DNA from: Mycobacterium asiaticum DSM 44297
GTDB taxonomy: Bacteria > Actinomycetota > Actinomycetes > Mycobacteriales > Mycobacteriaceae
Length of the DNA stretch: 64,000 nucleotides
Direction of reading: 5' to 3'
Assembly (NCBI RefSeq): GCF_000613245.1
Contig: NZ_HG964938.1
Span: 840,965-904,964 of the forward strand
Shown here: piece by piece, positions 8,077-16,030 of the stretch
Position numbering within the stretch: position 1 is the first letter of the stretch
Layout of the letters: every line of letters starts with the position of its first letter
Notes under the pieces: generated by a model
What the model saw: only the letters and a program-made list of their open reading frames with translations
What the model was told of the DNA's origin: nothing
Database searches by the model: none
Made by a program: the position numbers and the translations under genes

Positions 8077-9918
8077 CTAACCGACTACCTCCATGAGCAG
8101 CAGCGCACCGCCGATGCTGCCCGTCGTGGTGCGGAGTGAAGCACAGGTGACGCGCACCCGGGCCGGGCGTCCGCGGCGGTTGATCGCGTCAACGACGGCC
8201 TCGCCGGCGCCATCGGTGTCGACGAAGGCGTGTCCGATCAGGGGCCGCACGCCGTCCATCGGTAGGCCGATGTCCAGCGAGGTCAACGACGCGCCGATCG
8301 TCTCGTCGGTCCGCAGACCCCACAACTGTTCACAGGCGCGGTTCCACACCACTACCCGCATCTCCCGGTCGACCACGACCAAGCCCAGCTGCACCGAATT
8401 GGTCAGCGAGTTCAGGAAATCCTTGGCGTTGTCGAGCTCGAGGCTGCGTTCGCGCAGCGTCTGGTTGATCGTGTGGAGCTCTTCATTGGTGGACTGCAGC
8501 TCCTCGTTCATGGTCTCGAGCTCTTCGTTGGTGGACTGCAGTTCCTCGTTGGTGGTCTCTAGCTCCTCCACCGTGGATTGCAGTTCCTCGTTGGTGGTCT
8601 CGAGTTCTTCGTTGGTGGATTGCAATTCCTCATAAGCGGTTTCGAGCTGCCGATTGGTCTGCACGACCTTGTCGAGCAGCGCGCGCGTCGCGCTGACGTC
8701 GAAGAAGACGATCGACACGCCGAGCAGCCCGTTCTCCGCATCGACCAAGGGATTGACGTGGATCTCGAACCACACCGTGTCGACGCCGGGACGCTGCCAC
8801 CGCACGTCCTGAATGCGGGCCGAGCGCCGCTCCACCTTCGCCTGTTCCAGGTAGGCCCGCAGCTCGACGGGACGGTAGGACACCTCCAGGTCGCGCAGCA
8901 GCCGGCCGATGTCGCGGGCCGAGAGCCCGAAGATGTTCTCGGCCTGCTGATTGATCATCGCGACGGTGTCGTCCCCGGTCACCACGATCTGCGCCACCGG
9001 GCTGGCGCGAAATGCGAGGTCGCGCACCGTAGTCAGGCCGGCCAGCTCACCCTGCCGCTCGTAGAACGATGTCCCCGGGTCGTAGCGGTCGACCCCCAGG
9101 TGCGAACCGGCGGCCTTTCGGAAAATACGGTTCGGCAGGCTCAGCGGAGTGAACCGGTCGCTGTAGCTCAGCAGCATCTCGGCGTGGCCGAGGAACAATG
9201 TTCCTTGCGGCGCGAGCGCGAAATGCAGCCGGGCTAATACGTTTCGCTGCGTCTCGGCATTCAGGTACATCAGGGTGTTACGGCAGACCAGCAGGTCGAC
9301 GCGGGAGATCGGAGCGTCCTTGACCAGGTCGTTGCGGCCGAAGATGACCGCCCGGCGCAGGTCCTTGTGGAACAGGTAGCGCCCGTTGACCTGCTCGAAA
9401 TAACGACCGAGCAGCTCCTGCGGTACTGACTCGACGGCCCGGGCGTCGAACGAAGCGGCGCGGCCCTCGGCCAGCGCCTCCTCGTCGATATCGGTGGCGT
9501 AGATCTTCACGCGCTGGCGGAACGAGTCGATGCCCATCGCCTCGGTCAACAGGACGGCCAAGGTATAGGCCTCCTGTCCGGAGGCGCACCCGGCGCTCCA
9601 CACCCGGATCGGATCGTTGGGCCCACGCTCGGCCAGCATCCGCGGGATGACATCTTCGCTGAGAAAACCCCACGCCTCGGGGTCGCGGAAGAAAGCGGTG
9701 ACGTTGATCAAGATGGTGTTGAACAACGCCGCGAACTCGTCGGAGCTGGCCTGCAGAACATCCAGGTACTCCTCGAAACTGGAATGCCCGGCCTGATCCA
9801 TCCGATGGCGAACGCGGCGCATCAACGACGTTCGCTTGTAACCGGTGAAGTCGAAACCGCGGGAATCCCGCAGGTACCGCAACAGAGCCTCGAAGGACTC
9901 GTCCGGGGTGCCGCTCAT
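8077..9918 (-). CDS. CheR-type methyltransferase with PAS domains and a long coiled coil
   Basis: 613 residues from the ATG at 9918, which has GGCGGA about 9 bases upstream; an in-frame ATG at 9957 has no such site. Order: CheR N-terminal and SAM-dependent methyltransferase domains (about 1-270; WSAGCASGQEAYTLA, VCRNTLMYL), a PAS domain (about 300-415), a heptad-repeat coiled coil (about 425-500) and a second PAS-like domain (about 505-613). Similar CheR-PAS proteins in soil bacteria work in sensory pathways, not flagellar chemotaxis; no flagellar or chemoreceptor genes are visible. It forms one operon with the STAS-ATPase and CheB genes. Confidence 0.88.
   Translation of the reverse strand: MSGTPDESFEALLRYLRDSRGFDFTGYKRTSLMRRVRHRMDQAGHSSFEEYLDVLQASSDEFAALFNTILINVTAFFRDPEAWGFLSEDVIPRMLAERGPNDPIRVWSAGCASGQEAYTLAVLLTEAMGIDSFRQRVKIYATDIDEEALAEGRAASFDARAVESVPQELLGRYFEQVNGRYLFHKDLRRAVIFGRNDLVKDAPISRVDLLVCRNTLMYLNAETQRNVLARLHFALAPQGTLFLGHAEMLLSYSDRFTPLSLPNRIFRKAAGSHLGVDRYDPGTSFYERQGELAGLTTVRDLAFRASPVAQIVVTGDDTVAMINQQAENIFGLSARDIGRLLRDLEVSYRPVELRAYLEQAKVERRSARIQDVRWQRPGVDTVWFEIHVNPLVDAENGLLGVSIVFFDVSATRALLDKVVQTNRQLETAYEELQSTNEELETTNEELQSTVEELETTNEELQSTNEELETMNEELQSTNEELHTINQTLRERSLELDNAKDFLNSLTNSVQLGLVVVDREMRVVVWNRACEQLWGLRTDETIGASLTSLDIGLPMDGVRPLIGHAFVDTDGAGEAVVDAINRRGRPARVRVTCASLRTTTGSIGGALLLMEVVG
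8475..8640 (-). repeat. 21/42-base tandem repeat coding for a Glu-rich coiled coil
   Basis: About eight heptads alternating between ELQSTNE and ELETTNE variants. The DNA repeats with a 21-base half-period and a 42-base full period. It lies between the PAS domains of the CheR protein and could expand or contract by slippage. Confidence 0.8.
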
Positions 9919-9969
9919 TGGGTGCCGTCCGCCTAACGCCGTGGTAGCACCTGACATTACTCGCGGAGG

Positions 9970-10728
9970 TCAGAGTTCATTCTCGGAGCCGATCACCGCC
10001 CACACGGTTTTTCCGGAGGATGTCGGCGTGCTGCCCCAGGCTCGGCACAGGGCACCGACGATGGCCAGACCCGAGACGGCGTCTATGCCGCCGGCGGCAT
10101 CTTCACGGCGGTTCACGGGTTGATGGCTGCGATCCTCCACGGCAACGGTGAGGGTGTCGTTGAAATTCTCCACGACCAGCACCGGCTCACTTTCGGTGTG
10201 TTCGAGGACGTTCTCGATGAACACGGTGGCCACCGTCCCGGCGACCGGAATCAACTGATTTACCGACCAGGTGGTGAGCCATTCGTGGATCATGCCGCGG
10301 GCGAGACGGATGCTGGCGCGCGAGCGCGGGAGTGCGGCACGTGCTCGGCGGCGCCCATGCAGGGCCAGATCGTCGACGGCATCGAGCGCGGCTTCCAAAG
10401 ACGTGTGCACTGGTACATACCTCGTCACCGCGCTCGTCGTGATCGCACGCTGACGCTCAATATCGCTGCACGCCAGGAGAATCGGCACATTCGGCCAGGT
10501 GCTGACGTGCCAGCGCGCGCTGGTGAACACCGACCAGGCCGACGGAGACGGAACCGACAACCGGTTGACATCGACGATCACCGCGCGGGGTTCGTCTAAG
10601 GCGGCCTTGATGACCGTGTCCCGCAGACCCCGATACGTGGCATAGTCCAGCACCCCGTCGGTGACGACGATGGAGACGCCACTGCGTTCCTCGACGTCGA
10701 TCAGAATGGCTGCGCGCGGTTCACTCAT
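9970..10728 (-). CDS. STAS + HATPase (RsbW-like) regulatory protein
   Basis: 252 residues. About 10-115 is a STAS domain (DEPRAVIVDVNRL); about 135-250 is a GHKL ATPase-like domain of the RsbW/anti-sigma type (FIENVLEHTESEP as N-box, then GLAIVGALCRAWG). It therefore joins, in one chain, the two partner types of a partner-switching pathway. The G1 motif is weak, so kinase activity is uncertain. The start overlaps the end of the CheB gene by 8 bases, and 51 bases separate its stop from the CheR start. It may link the CheB/CheR sensor to an anti-sigma pathway; that is an inference. Confidence 0.8.
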   Translation of the reverse strand: MSEPRAAILIDVEERSGVSIVVTDGVLDYATYRGLRDTVIKAALDEPRAVIVDVNRLSVPSPSAWSVFTSARWHVSTWPNVPILLACSDIERQRAITTSAVTRYVPVHTSLEAALDAVDDLALHGRRRARAALPRSRASIRLARGMIHEWLTTWSVNQLIPVAGTVATVFIENVLEHTESEPVLVVENFNDTLTVAVEDRSHQPVNRREDAAGGIDAVSGLAIVGALCRAWGSTPTSSGKTVWAVIGSENEL

Positions 10729-11737
10729 CGACGTCTCCGGGACGCGGACCGGCGGCCGAAAGCCGCTCGCTGAGCACCGCCAACGCCCGTTCGGTCTCCT
10801 CGGCCGACGCGTTGTAGCGCTGGAACAACGGACCTCTACCGGCCTTATCCGCCAGTTGCCTGGCGAGTTTCGCTTTCTCCTGCAGGCTGCGCAGGGCGAT
10901 CCAGAGGGCGTTCTCGATTTCGTCGTCGCGCGCGGCGAGTAGCGAATCCGGCGACCAGGCGTGCCCGACCCGGCACCGGTAGTTGTCCTCGCCGACTTTA
11001 GCCAGCGAGCCGTTGCAGTCTGGGCAGGTGTATCCGGATGCGGGACCCAAGTCCTGGCTGTCGACGGTGTTGAAACGCGCCGTCATGGCGATGCGGTTCT
11101 GTAGTTCCAGGGAGTCGTCCGGTTCCATTTGCGGTTCCTCGATATTACGTTGTGCCAGCTCCTTGAGCACGGCACCAATGTCTGCGGCCCGGACCTGTCG
11201 ATCCAGTACTCCAGCGGCTTCCGCGCTGGCCGGCATTGCGGAGAACAGCGCGTCGTCGGGCGTCTGGCCGATGGTGATGCCGCCACGGGAGCGGATCGCT
11301 TCCAGCCCCAATACCCCGTCGTCCAGCACGCCAGATAACAGCACCCCGATTGCGCGTGGGCCGAAAGCGATTGCGACTGAACGGAATAACGCGTTGATCG
11401 CCGGACGGTGGCCGTTCTCGGTGGGGCCTTGGGAGAGCACCACCCGGTGGTCGGCAACCAACAGGTGGTGGTCTGGTCGGGCCACGTAGATGTGTCCGGG
11501 TTCTAGCCTCATCCCGTGCTCGGCGGTCCTGGCCGGTAACGCACCCTTGCGATCGATGATGCGTGCCAGCACGCTGGGAGCGCTGGGAGGGATGTGCAAC
11601 GCCACCAGGTAGGCGTACGGCGAGTCCGCGGAAAGGCCCGGAACCAGGCTCGACAGCGCCTCGACTCCCCCTGCGGAAGCGCCAATCGCCACTACACCGC
11701 CGAGGTCACCCTGCCCGTTCGCCGCCTGCATCACCAT
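10721..11737 (-). CDS. CheB-type protein-glutamate methylesterase with C-terminal zinc-ribbon-like region
   Basis: 338 residues from the ATG at 11737; another ATG at 11731 is equally possible. The methylesterase domain (about 10-195) has the expected triad: Ser in GASAGG, His in ALHIPP, Asp in LSGVLDDG. There is no receiver domain, so it is not a classical chemotaxis CheB. About residues 235-270 have YTCPDCNG and YRCRVGHAW, a zinc-ribbon-like segment seen in similar stand-alone CheB proteins. First gene of the CheB, STAS-ATPase, CheR operon. Confidence 0.88.
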   Translation of the reverse strand: MVMQAANGQGDLGGVVAIGASAGGVEALSSLVPGLSADSPYAYLVALHIPPSAPSVLARIIDRKGALPARTAEHGMRLEPGHIYVARPDHHLLVADHRVVLSQGPTENGHRPAINALFRSVAIAFGPRAIGVLLSGVLDDGVLGLEAIRSRGGITIGQTPDDALFSAMPASAEAAGVLDRQVRAADIGAVLKELAQRNIEEPQMEPDDSLELQNRIAMTARFNTVDSQDLGPASGYTCPDCNGSLAKVGEDNYRCRVGHAWSPDSLLAARDDEIENALWIALRSLQEKAKLARQLADKAGRGPLFQRYNASAEETERALAVLSERLSAAGPRPGDVDE

Positions 11738-11743
11738 TTTCAA

Positions 11744-11767
11744 TACCCGCTTTGAGCGTAGGCAACC
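11744..11767 (-). promoter_or_regulatory. SigF-like promoter for the CheB operon
   Basis: Minus strand: GGTT, 15 bases, GGGTAT. The -10 is exact; the -35 has one mismatch to GTTT. It ends only 6 bases before the ATG at 11737, so the transcript would be nearly leaderless or use the ATG at 11731. Confidence 0.5.
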
Positions 11768-11806
11768 GCTTCCCCAAAATGCCAAGAAAATCAGGGTTGA
11801 AGAACC

Positions 11807-11831
11807 GTTTAACGAATGACCTATAGGGTAT
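11807..11831 (+). promoter_or_regulatory. SigF-type promoter for the glycosyltransferase pair at 11.8-14.1 kb
   Basis: GTTT, 15 bases, GGGTAT: an exact consensus match. The -10 ends about 11 bases before the ATG at 11842, giving a very short leader without a clear ribosome-binding site. Confidence 0.75.
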
Positions 11832-11841
11832 TTGGCTCGCC

Positions 11842-12816
11842 ATGTTGGACCCCGGCGTCGCCGGGCCTGTGGTCAGGAACGTGCTGTTGTGGCACGTACA
11901 TGGGTCCTGGACGCAGGCGTTTGTCGCGGGGCGGCACCACTACCTGATACCGGTGTCGCCCGATGGAGACGCCCTTGGGCTGGCCGGACGCGACTGGCCC
12001 GCTGCGCGGGAAATCCCGGTCGAGAGCTTGGGATACGAGCACATCGATCTCGTCGTGCTGCAAAACCCCCAAGAGTCGACGCTCTTGACTCGATGGACCG
12101 GTCTGCGCGCCGGGATCGATATCCCGGCGGTGTACGTCGAGCACAACGCACCGCGACCGCACCCTGCGCGCAGCCGGCACCCGCTGGCGGATCGGGCCGA
12201 CATCCTCCTGGTCCATGTCACCGACTTCAATCGGTTGATGTGGGACAACGGGAAGGCGCCCACTCGAGTGATCGACCATGGCGTCGCCGACCCCGGCCCC
12301 TTGTACAGCGGCGAAATTCTGCGCGCTGCAACGATGATCAACGAGCCGCTGCGTCGGGGTCGCATCGTCGGCGCCGACCTGCTGGAGCCGTTGTCGGCGT
12401 ACGGTGCGATCGATGTGTGGGGCATTGGCAGCGAGGTATTACGCGCCAACCGCGGCGGTGTGACCGGTCGCGGTGACGTTGCCGCGCCGGAGTTGTGGGA
12501 CCAGGTCGCGCGCCGGCGGGTTTACCTGCACACGGCTCGGTGGACCTCGCTCGGATTGTCGCTGATAGAGGCGATGATGCTGGGCATGCCGGTGGTGGCC
12601 GTCGGCACCACCATGGCTCCTTTTGCCGTTCCGCCGGAAGCCGGTGTGGTGAGCGCGGACGTTGCCACACTCGGGCGCGGGCTGCGTGACTTCATGAACG
12701 ACTGCGCGATGGCGCGGGCTGCGGGCAAGGCCGCGCGGGATTTCGCCGTCGCCCGATTCGGTCGCGAGCGCTTCCTGGCCGAATGGGATGACGTTATCGA
12801 GGAGCAGTGCCGTTGA
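11842..12816 (+). CDS. GT-B glycosyltransferase (GT1/GT4-like)
   Basis: 324 residues. The C-terminal donor half has SLGLSLIEAMMLGMPVVAVG, the usual nucleotide-sugar-binding region of GT4-type enzymes. The N-terminal half is short (HVHGSWTQAFV). Shorter than most GT4 proteins (350-420), but both halves seem present. Start taken at the ATG at 11842, just after the SigF-type promoter. The next glycosyltransferase follows 14 bases after the stop, so they form a two-gene operon. Donor and acceptor unknown. Confidence 0.8.
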   Translation: MLDPGVAGPVVRNVLLWHVHGSWTQAFVAGRHHYLIPVSPDGDALGLAGRDWPAAREIPVESLGYEHIDLVVLQNPQESTLLTRWTGLRAGIDIPAVYVEHNAPRPHPARSRHPLADRADILLVHVTDFNRLMWDNGKAPTRVIDHGVADPGPLYSGEILRAATMINEPLRRGRIVGADLLEPLSAYGAIDVWGIGSEVLRANRGGVTGRGDVAAPELWDQVARRRVYLHTARWTSLGLSLIEAMMLGMPVVAVGTTMAPFAVPPEAGVVSADVATLGRGLRDFMNDCAMARAAGKAARDFAVARFGRERFLAEWDDVIEEQCR

Positions 12817-12830
12817 CGAAAGGAGCCCGC

Positions 12831-14051
12831 ATGAGGATCGCCATGATCTCCGAACACGCAAGCCCTTTGGCGCATCTGGGGGGAGTGGATGCGGGCGGAC
12901 AGAATGTCCATGTGGCCGAGTTGTCGGCGGCGTTGGCCAGGCGTGGCCACGACGTGGTGGTGTACACCCGCCGGGAAGACCCGGCACTGCCCGATTGCAT
13001 GGAAACCCGGCATGGCTATTCGGTGGTGCACGTGCCCGCCGGTCCCGCCACGAAGTTGCCGAAAGACGAACTGCTGCAATATATGTACGCCTTCGCTCAC
13101 TTTTTGGGCGATTGCTGGTTGGCTGACCCGCCGGATGTGGCACACGCCCATTTCTGGATGTCCGGCCTGGCCACCCAACGGGCCGCGGCGCCACATCGAG
13201 TCCCGACGGTACAGACCTTTCACGCACTGGGGTCGGTCAAACGGATGCACCAGGGCGGGAATGACACCAGTCCGGACTGCCGAATCAACATAGAGGCGGC
13301 GGTGGCCCGTAACGCCGACTGGGTAGCGGCGACCAGCACGGATGAGGTCTTCGAACTGGTCCGGATGGGCCGTGCCAGATCCCGGACCTCCGTAGTCCCA
13401 TGCGGTGTGGACATCGATGCGTTTACCCCGGAGGGCGCGGTCGCTTCTCGTAGCGACGTGAAGCGCATCGTCTCGGTCGGAAGGTTGGTGCCCCGGAAGG
13501 GCTTTGAAACCCTCATTCGTGCGCTCGCGCACATCCCGGATGCGGAACTGACCATCGTCGGAGGGCCGGCGGCGGCAGACCTGGCTAATGATGCTGAAGC
13601 GCAAAGATTGTCCCGACTCGCCGCTGAAGTTGGTGTTGCTCACCGGGTGCGGTTGCTCGGTGGTGTCAGCCGGAAGGAGATGCCTATCCTGCTGCGATCG
13701 GCGGACGTGGTGGCCTGCACCCCTTGGTATGAGCCGTTCGGCATCGTGCCGCTGGAGGCAATGGCCTGCGGAGCGCCGGTGGTGGCGACGGCAGTGGGCG
13801 GAATCCGCGACACCGTTGTCGATGATGTAACAGGTCGTCTGGTGCCACCAAGAGACCCGGGCGCGTTAGCCGAAGCGATCAATGCGCTGTTCGAGGATCG
13901 GGTGCGCCGGCAAAGCCTGGGTACGGCGGGTCGCGAACGTGCGCGGGCGCGGTATACCTGGGATCGGGTGGCCGCCGACACTGAACGCGTCTACGAGAAG
14001 CTGGTGCCGGTGCGTCGCGAGGTCGCGTCGGCCAACAAACGGTCCGGGTGA
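12831..14051 (+). CDS. GT4-family glycosyltransferase
   Basis: 406 residues from the ATG at 12831, preceded by AAAGGAG. N-terminus: MISEHASPLAHLGG then DAGGQNVHVAELS, the glycine-rich loop shared by sucrose-phosphate-synthase-like and MshA-like GT4 enzymes. Donor site: PWYEPFGIVPLEAMACG, a full E-x7-E motif, then VGGIRDTVVDDVTG. This looks fully active. The related mycothiol enzyme MshA uses UDP-GlcNAc, but substrate cannot be inferred at this distance. Second gene of the 11842 operon, convergent with the GT2 gene downstream. Confidence 0.88.
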   Translation: MRIAMISEHASPLAHLGGVDAGGQNVHVAELSAALARRGHDVVVYTRREDPALPDCMETRHGYSVVHVPAGPATKLPKDELLQYMYAFAHFLGDCWLADPPDVAHAHFWMSGLATQRAAAPHRVPTVQTFHALGSVKRMHQGGNDTSPDCRINIEAAVARNADWVAATSTDEVFELVRMGRARSRTSVVPCGVDIDAFTPEGAVASRSDVKRIVSVGRLVPRKGFETLIRALAHIPDAELTIVGGPAAADLANDAEAQRLSRLAAEVGVAHRVRLLGGVSRKEMPILLRSADVVACTPWYEPFGIVPLEAMACGAPVVATAVGGIRDTVVDDVTGRLVPPRDPGALAEAINALFEDRVRRQSLGTAGRERARARYTWDRVAADTERVYEKLVPVRREVASANKRSG

Positions 14052-14068
14052 TCGGCAGATGTTCCGGG

Positions 14069-14947
14069 TCAGGAGGTTTCCAGCATCCGAACCGCGAGTT
14101 CGACAGTCTCCGGCAGGCGGCGCCGCTCGTGCAGTACCGCCGGCAGCGCGGCTACCGCCTCACGCAGTGCCGTTCGGGACGACCGGTCGCGGGTGGCCGC
14201 CCAGGCCAGCACGGCGCTGGTCTTGATGCATCGGGACGCCGGCCGGCGCAGCCACGCGGCCAGCATGGTATTGCGCAGCACGCGGGCTTGCTGGGCCGGT
14301 CTTGAATTCCGCAGCAGGGAAGGTTGGTGGTAGGCCACTAAAGCATTGCAGAAACACAGATTCCAGCCGCCGGCCGCGAGATCCCAAGCAAGCAAATCCT
14401 CTTCGCCACGGAAGTGCAGAATCGGATTGAATCCGCCGGCCGACTCGAAGGCACTCTTGCGGACCAGGGCCGAACAGGCCTGGAATCCCAGGATTGACGG
14501 GCCGGGCAGCTTGGGGTCGTGACCAAGCGGACTGTCGGCCAGTTGGGCGACGAGCGGATCGTCGTTCATTGTCGGCCACAACACCGTGCGCGCCGCCAGC
14601 AGCGCGACGGTAGGGTGGGCATCAAAGAGCGACTCGGCAAGTTGAGTGGCAGTCGGTTCCCACCACGAGTCATCGTCGCAAAACGCAATGTACGGCGTAT
14701 CGCATTGCGCTACACCAATATTGCGCGCCACCGCGCCCTGGTTGCGGTCGAGCGCAACTACTTGCACCCGGTCGCCGAACCGCGCCGAGAGCCGGCGGGC
14801 GGCGGCTACCGAATCGTCGCCAGAGTCGTTGTCAACCACCACTATCGGACATGCTGTCGTACGCAGCAAGCGTTCTACCACCGCGCACAACTCCTCGGAA
14901 CGGTCACGTGTCGCGATGACGAACGAGGTGCGCGGTAGGTGTGTCAT
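14069..14947 (-). CDS. GT2-family glycosyltransferase
   Basis: 292 residues. GT-A fold: SFVIATRDRSEEL at the N-terminus, VVDNDSGDDS, then the metal-binding AFCDDDSWW (DxD-type) and, near residue 190, FRGEEDLLAWDLAA with the usual acidic catalytic region. No membrane segment, so probably cytosolic or peripheral. An exact SigF-type promoter lies 12 bases upstream, divergent from that of the heptose operon. Donor and acceptor unknown. Confidence 0.87.
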   Translation of the reverse strand: MTHLPRTSFVIATRDRSEELCAVVERLLRTTACPIVVVDNDSGDDSVAAARRLSARFGDRVQVVALDRNQGAVARNIGVAQCDTPYIAFCDDDSWWEPTATQLAESLFDAHPTVALLAARTVLWPTMNDDPLVAQLADSPLGHDPKLPGPSILGFQACSALVRKSAFESAGGFNPILHFRGEEDLLAWDLAAGGWNLCFCNALVAYHQPSLLRNSRPAQQARVLRNTMLAAWLRRPASRCIKTSAVLAWAATRDRSSRTALREAVAALPAVLHERRRLPETVELAVRMLETS

Positions 14948-14959
14948 GCCCGCTGCGGC

Positions 14960-14983
14960 TACCCGTTGATCTGCCGCTGAAAC
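14960..14983 (-). promoter_or_regulatory. SigF-type promoter for the GT2 gene
   Basis: Minus strand: GTTT, 15 bases, GGGTA, exact. The -10 ends 12 bases before the ATG at 14947. It lies back to back with the promoter at 14999-15022. Confidence 0.78.
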
Positions 14984-14998
14984 TCTCTGCCGCAGCGC

Positions 14999-15022
14999 GT
15001 TTCAGCGCGCAGTCGCCGGGTA
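14999..15022 (+). promoter_or_regulatory. SigF-type promoter for the heptose/glycan operon
   Basis: GTTT, 15 bases, GGGTA, exact consensus. The -10 ends 10 bases before the ATG at 15033, so the operon mRNA would have an extremely short leader. Only 15 bases separate it from the divergent promoter at 14960-14983. Confidence 0.8.
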
Positions 15023-15032
15023 CCACAGGCCG

Positions 15033-16022
15033 ATGCGTTCCCTATCGCGTGTCCTGGTCACCGGCGGCGCCGGTTTCCTCGGTCTGCACCTGTGCCGTCA
15101 GCTGCTCGGGGCCGATGTCGAGGTGGTCAGCGTAGACAACTTGTCCACCAGTGCAATCGACGCGGTGACAAAGCTGAACTGGCGGCCCGGTTACCGCTTC
15201 GTGCAGCACGACATCTGTGACCCCGCAGTCATCAATGACATCGGTACCGGGTTCGACACAGTGTTCCATCTCGCGTCGCCGGCTTCTCCGGTCGACTACG
15301 ACAGGCTACCGATCGCGACGCTTCGTGCCGGGTCCGCCGGCACCGGCACCGCGCTGGAGATAGCCCACCGTGGTGGCGGCCGGCTGGTACTGGCATCGAC
15401 CAGCGAGGTCTACGGCGACCCCGAACAGCATCCGCAAACCGAAAGGTATTGGGGAAACGTCAATCCGATCGGCCCGCGCAGTGTTTACGACGAGGCCAAG
15501 CGGTATGCGGAGGCGTTGGCTTTCGCCTACAAGCGCCAAGACTTGGCCGATATCGGAGTTGCACGCATCTTCAACACCTACGGTCCCGGTATGCGCGACG
15601 ATGACGGCAGAATGGTGCCGACGTTCTGTCGGCAGGCGTTGCGTGGGGAACCGTTGACGGTGTCCGGCACCGGCCGGCAGACCCGGTCACTGTGCTATGT
15701 GGACGACACCGTGGCCGGTCTGATCGCGTTGGCAGGCAGTGACTTCGATGGCCCGGTCAATATCGGTAATCCTGACGAAGTCTCGGTACTGGCGGTGGCA
15801 AAGCTGATCCGTGAGCTGGCCGACAGCGACTCGCCGATTGAGTTCACCGACCCGGTGGTGGATGACCCGCAGCGCCGTTGCCCGGATATCAGCTTGGCGC
15901 GCGAGCGGCTGGGTTGGGAACCGAAGGTCGAGCATCGTGACGGATTGAAGACGACGCTGGAGTGGTTCCGGCTGGCCACCGATGCCGATGCCGCCTCGCT
16001 CAGTGCGCCGGTGGCCCGGTAG
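15033..16022 (+). CDS. NAD-dependent sugar epimerase/decarboxylase, UDP-xylose-synthase-like
   Basis: 329 residues, extended SDR. Rossmann motif TGGAGFLGLHL at residues 10-20; catalytic YDEAK. Several segments closely match UDP-glucuronate decarboxylase (UXS): HLASPASPVDY, LASTSEVYGDPEQHPQ, NPIGPRS, ARIFNTYGPGM, and VSGTGRQTRSLCYVDD. UXS turns UDP-glucuronate into UDP-xylose. The last gene of this operon encodes UDP-glucose dehydrogenase, the enzyme that makes UDP-glucuronate, so the pair would supply UDP-xylose. Other epimerases of the same subfamily are possible, but the SPASPVDY motif favours UXS. First gene of the operon; 8 bases before the carbamoyltransferase start. Confidence 0.85.
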   Translation: MRSLSRVLVTGGAGFLGLHLCRQLLGADVEVVSVDNLSTSAIDAVTKLNWRPGYRFVQHDICDPAVINDIGTGFDTVFHLASPASPVDYDRLPIATLRAGSAGTGTALEIAHRGGGRLVLASTSEVYGDPEQHPQTERYWGNVNPIGPRSVYDEAKRYAEALAFAYKRQDLADIGVARIFNTYGPGMRDDDGRMVPTFCRQALRGEPLTVSGTGRQTRSLCYVDDTVAGLIALAGSDFDGPVNIGNPDEVSVLAVAKLIRELADSDSPIEFTDPVVDDPQRRCPDISLARERLGWEPKVEHRDGLKTTLEWFRLATDADAASLSAPVAR

Positions 16023-16030
16023 GAGGCGGC

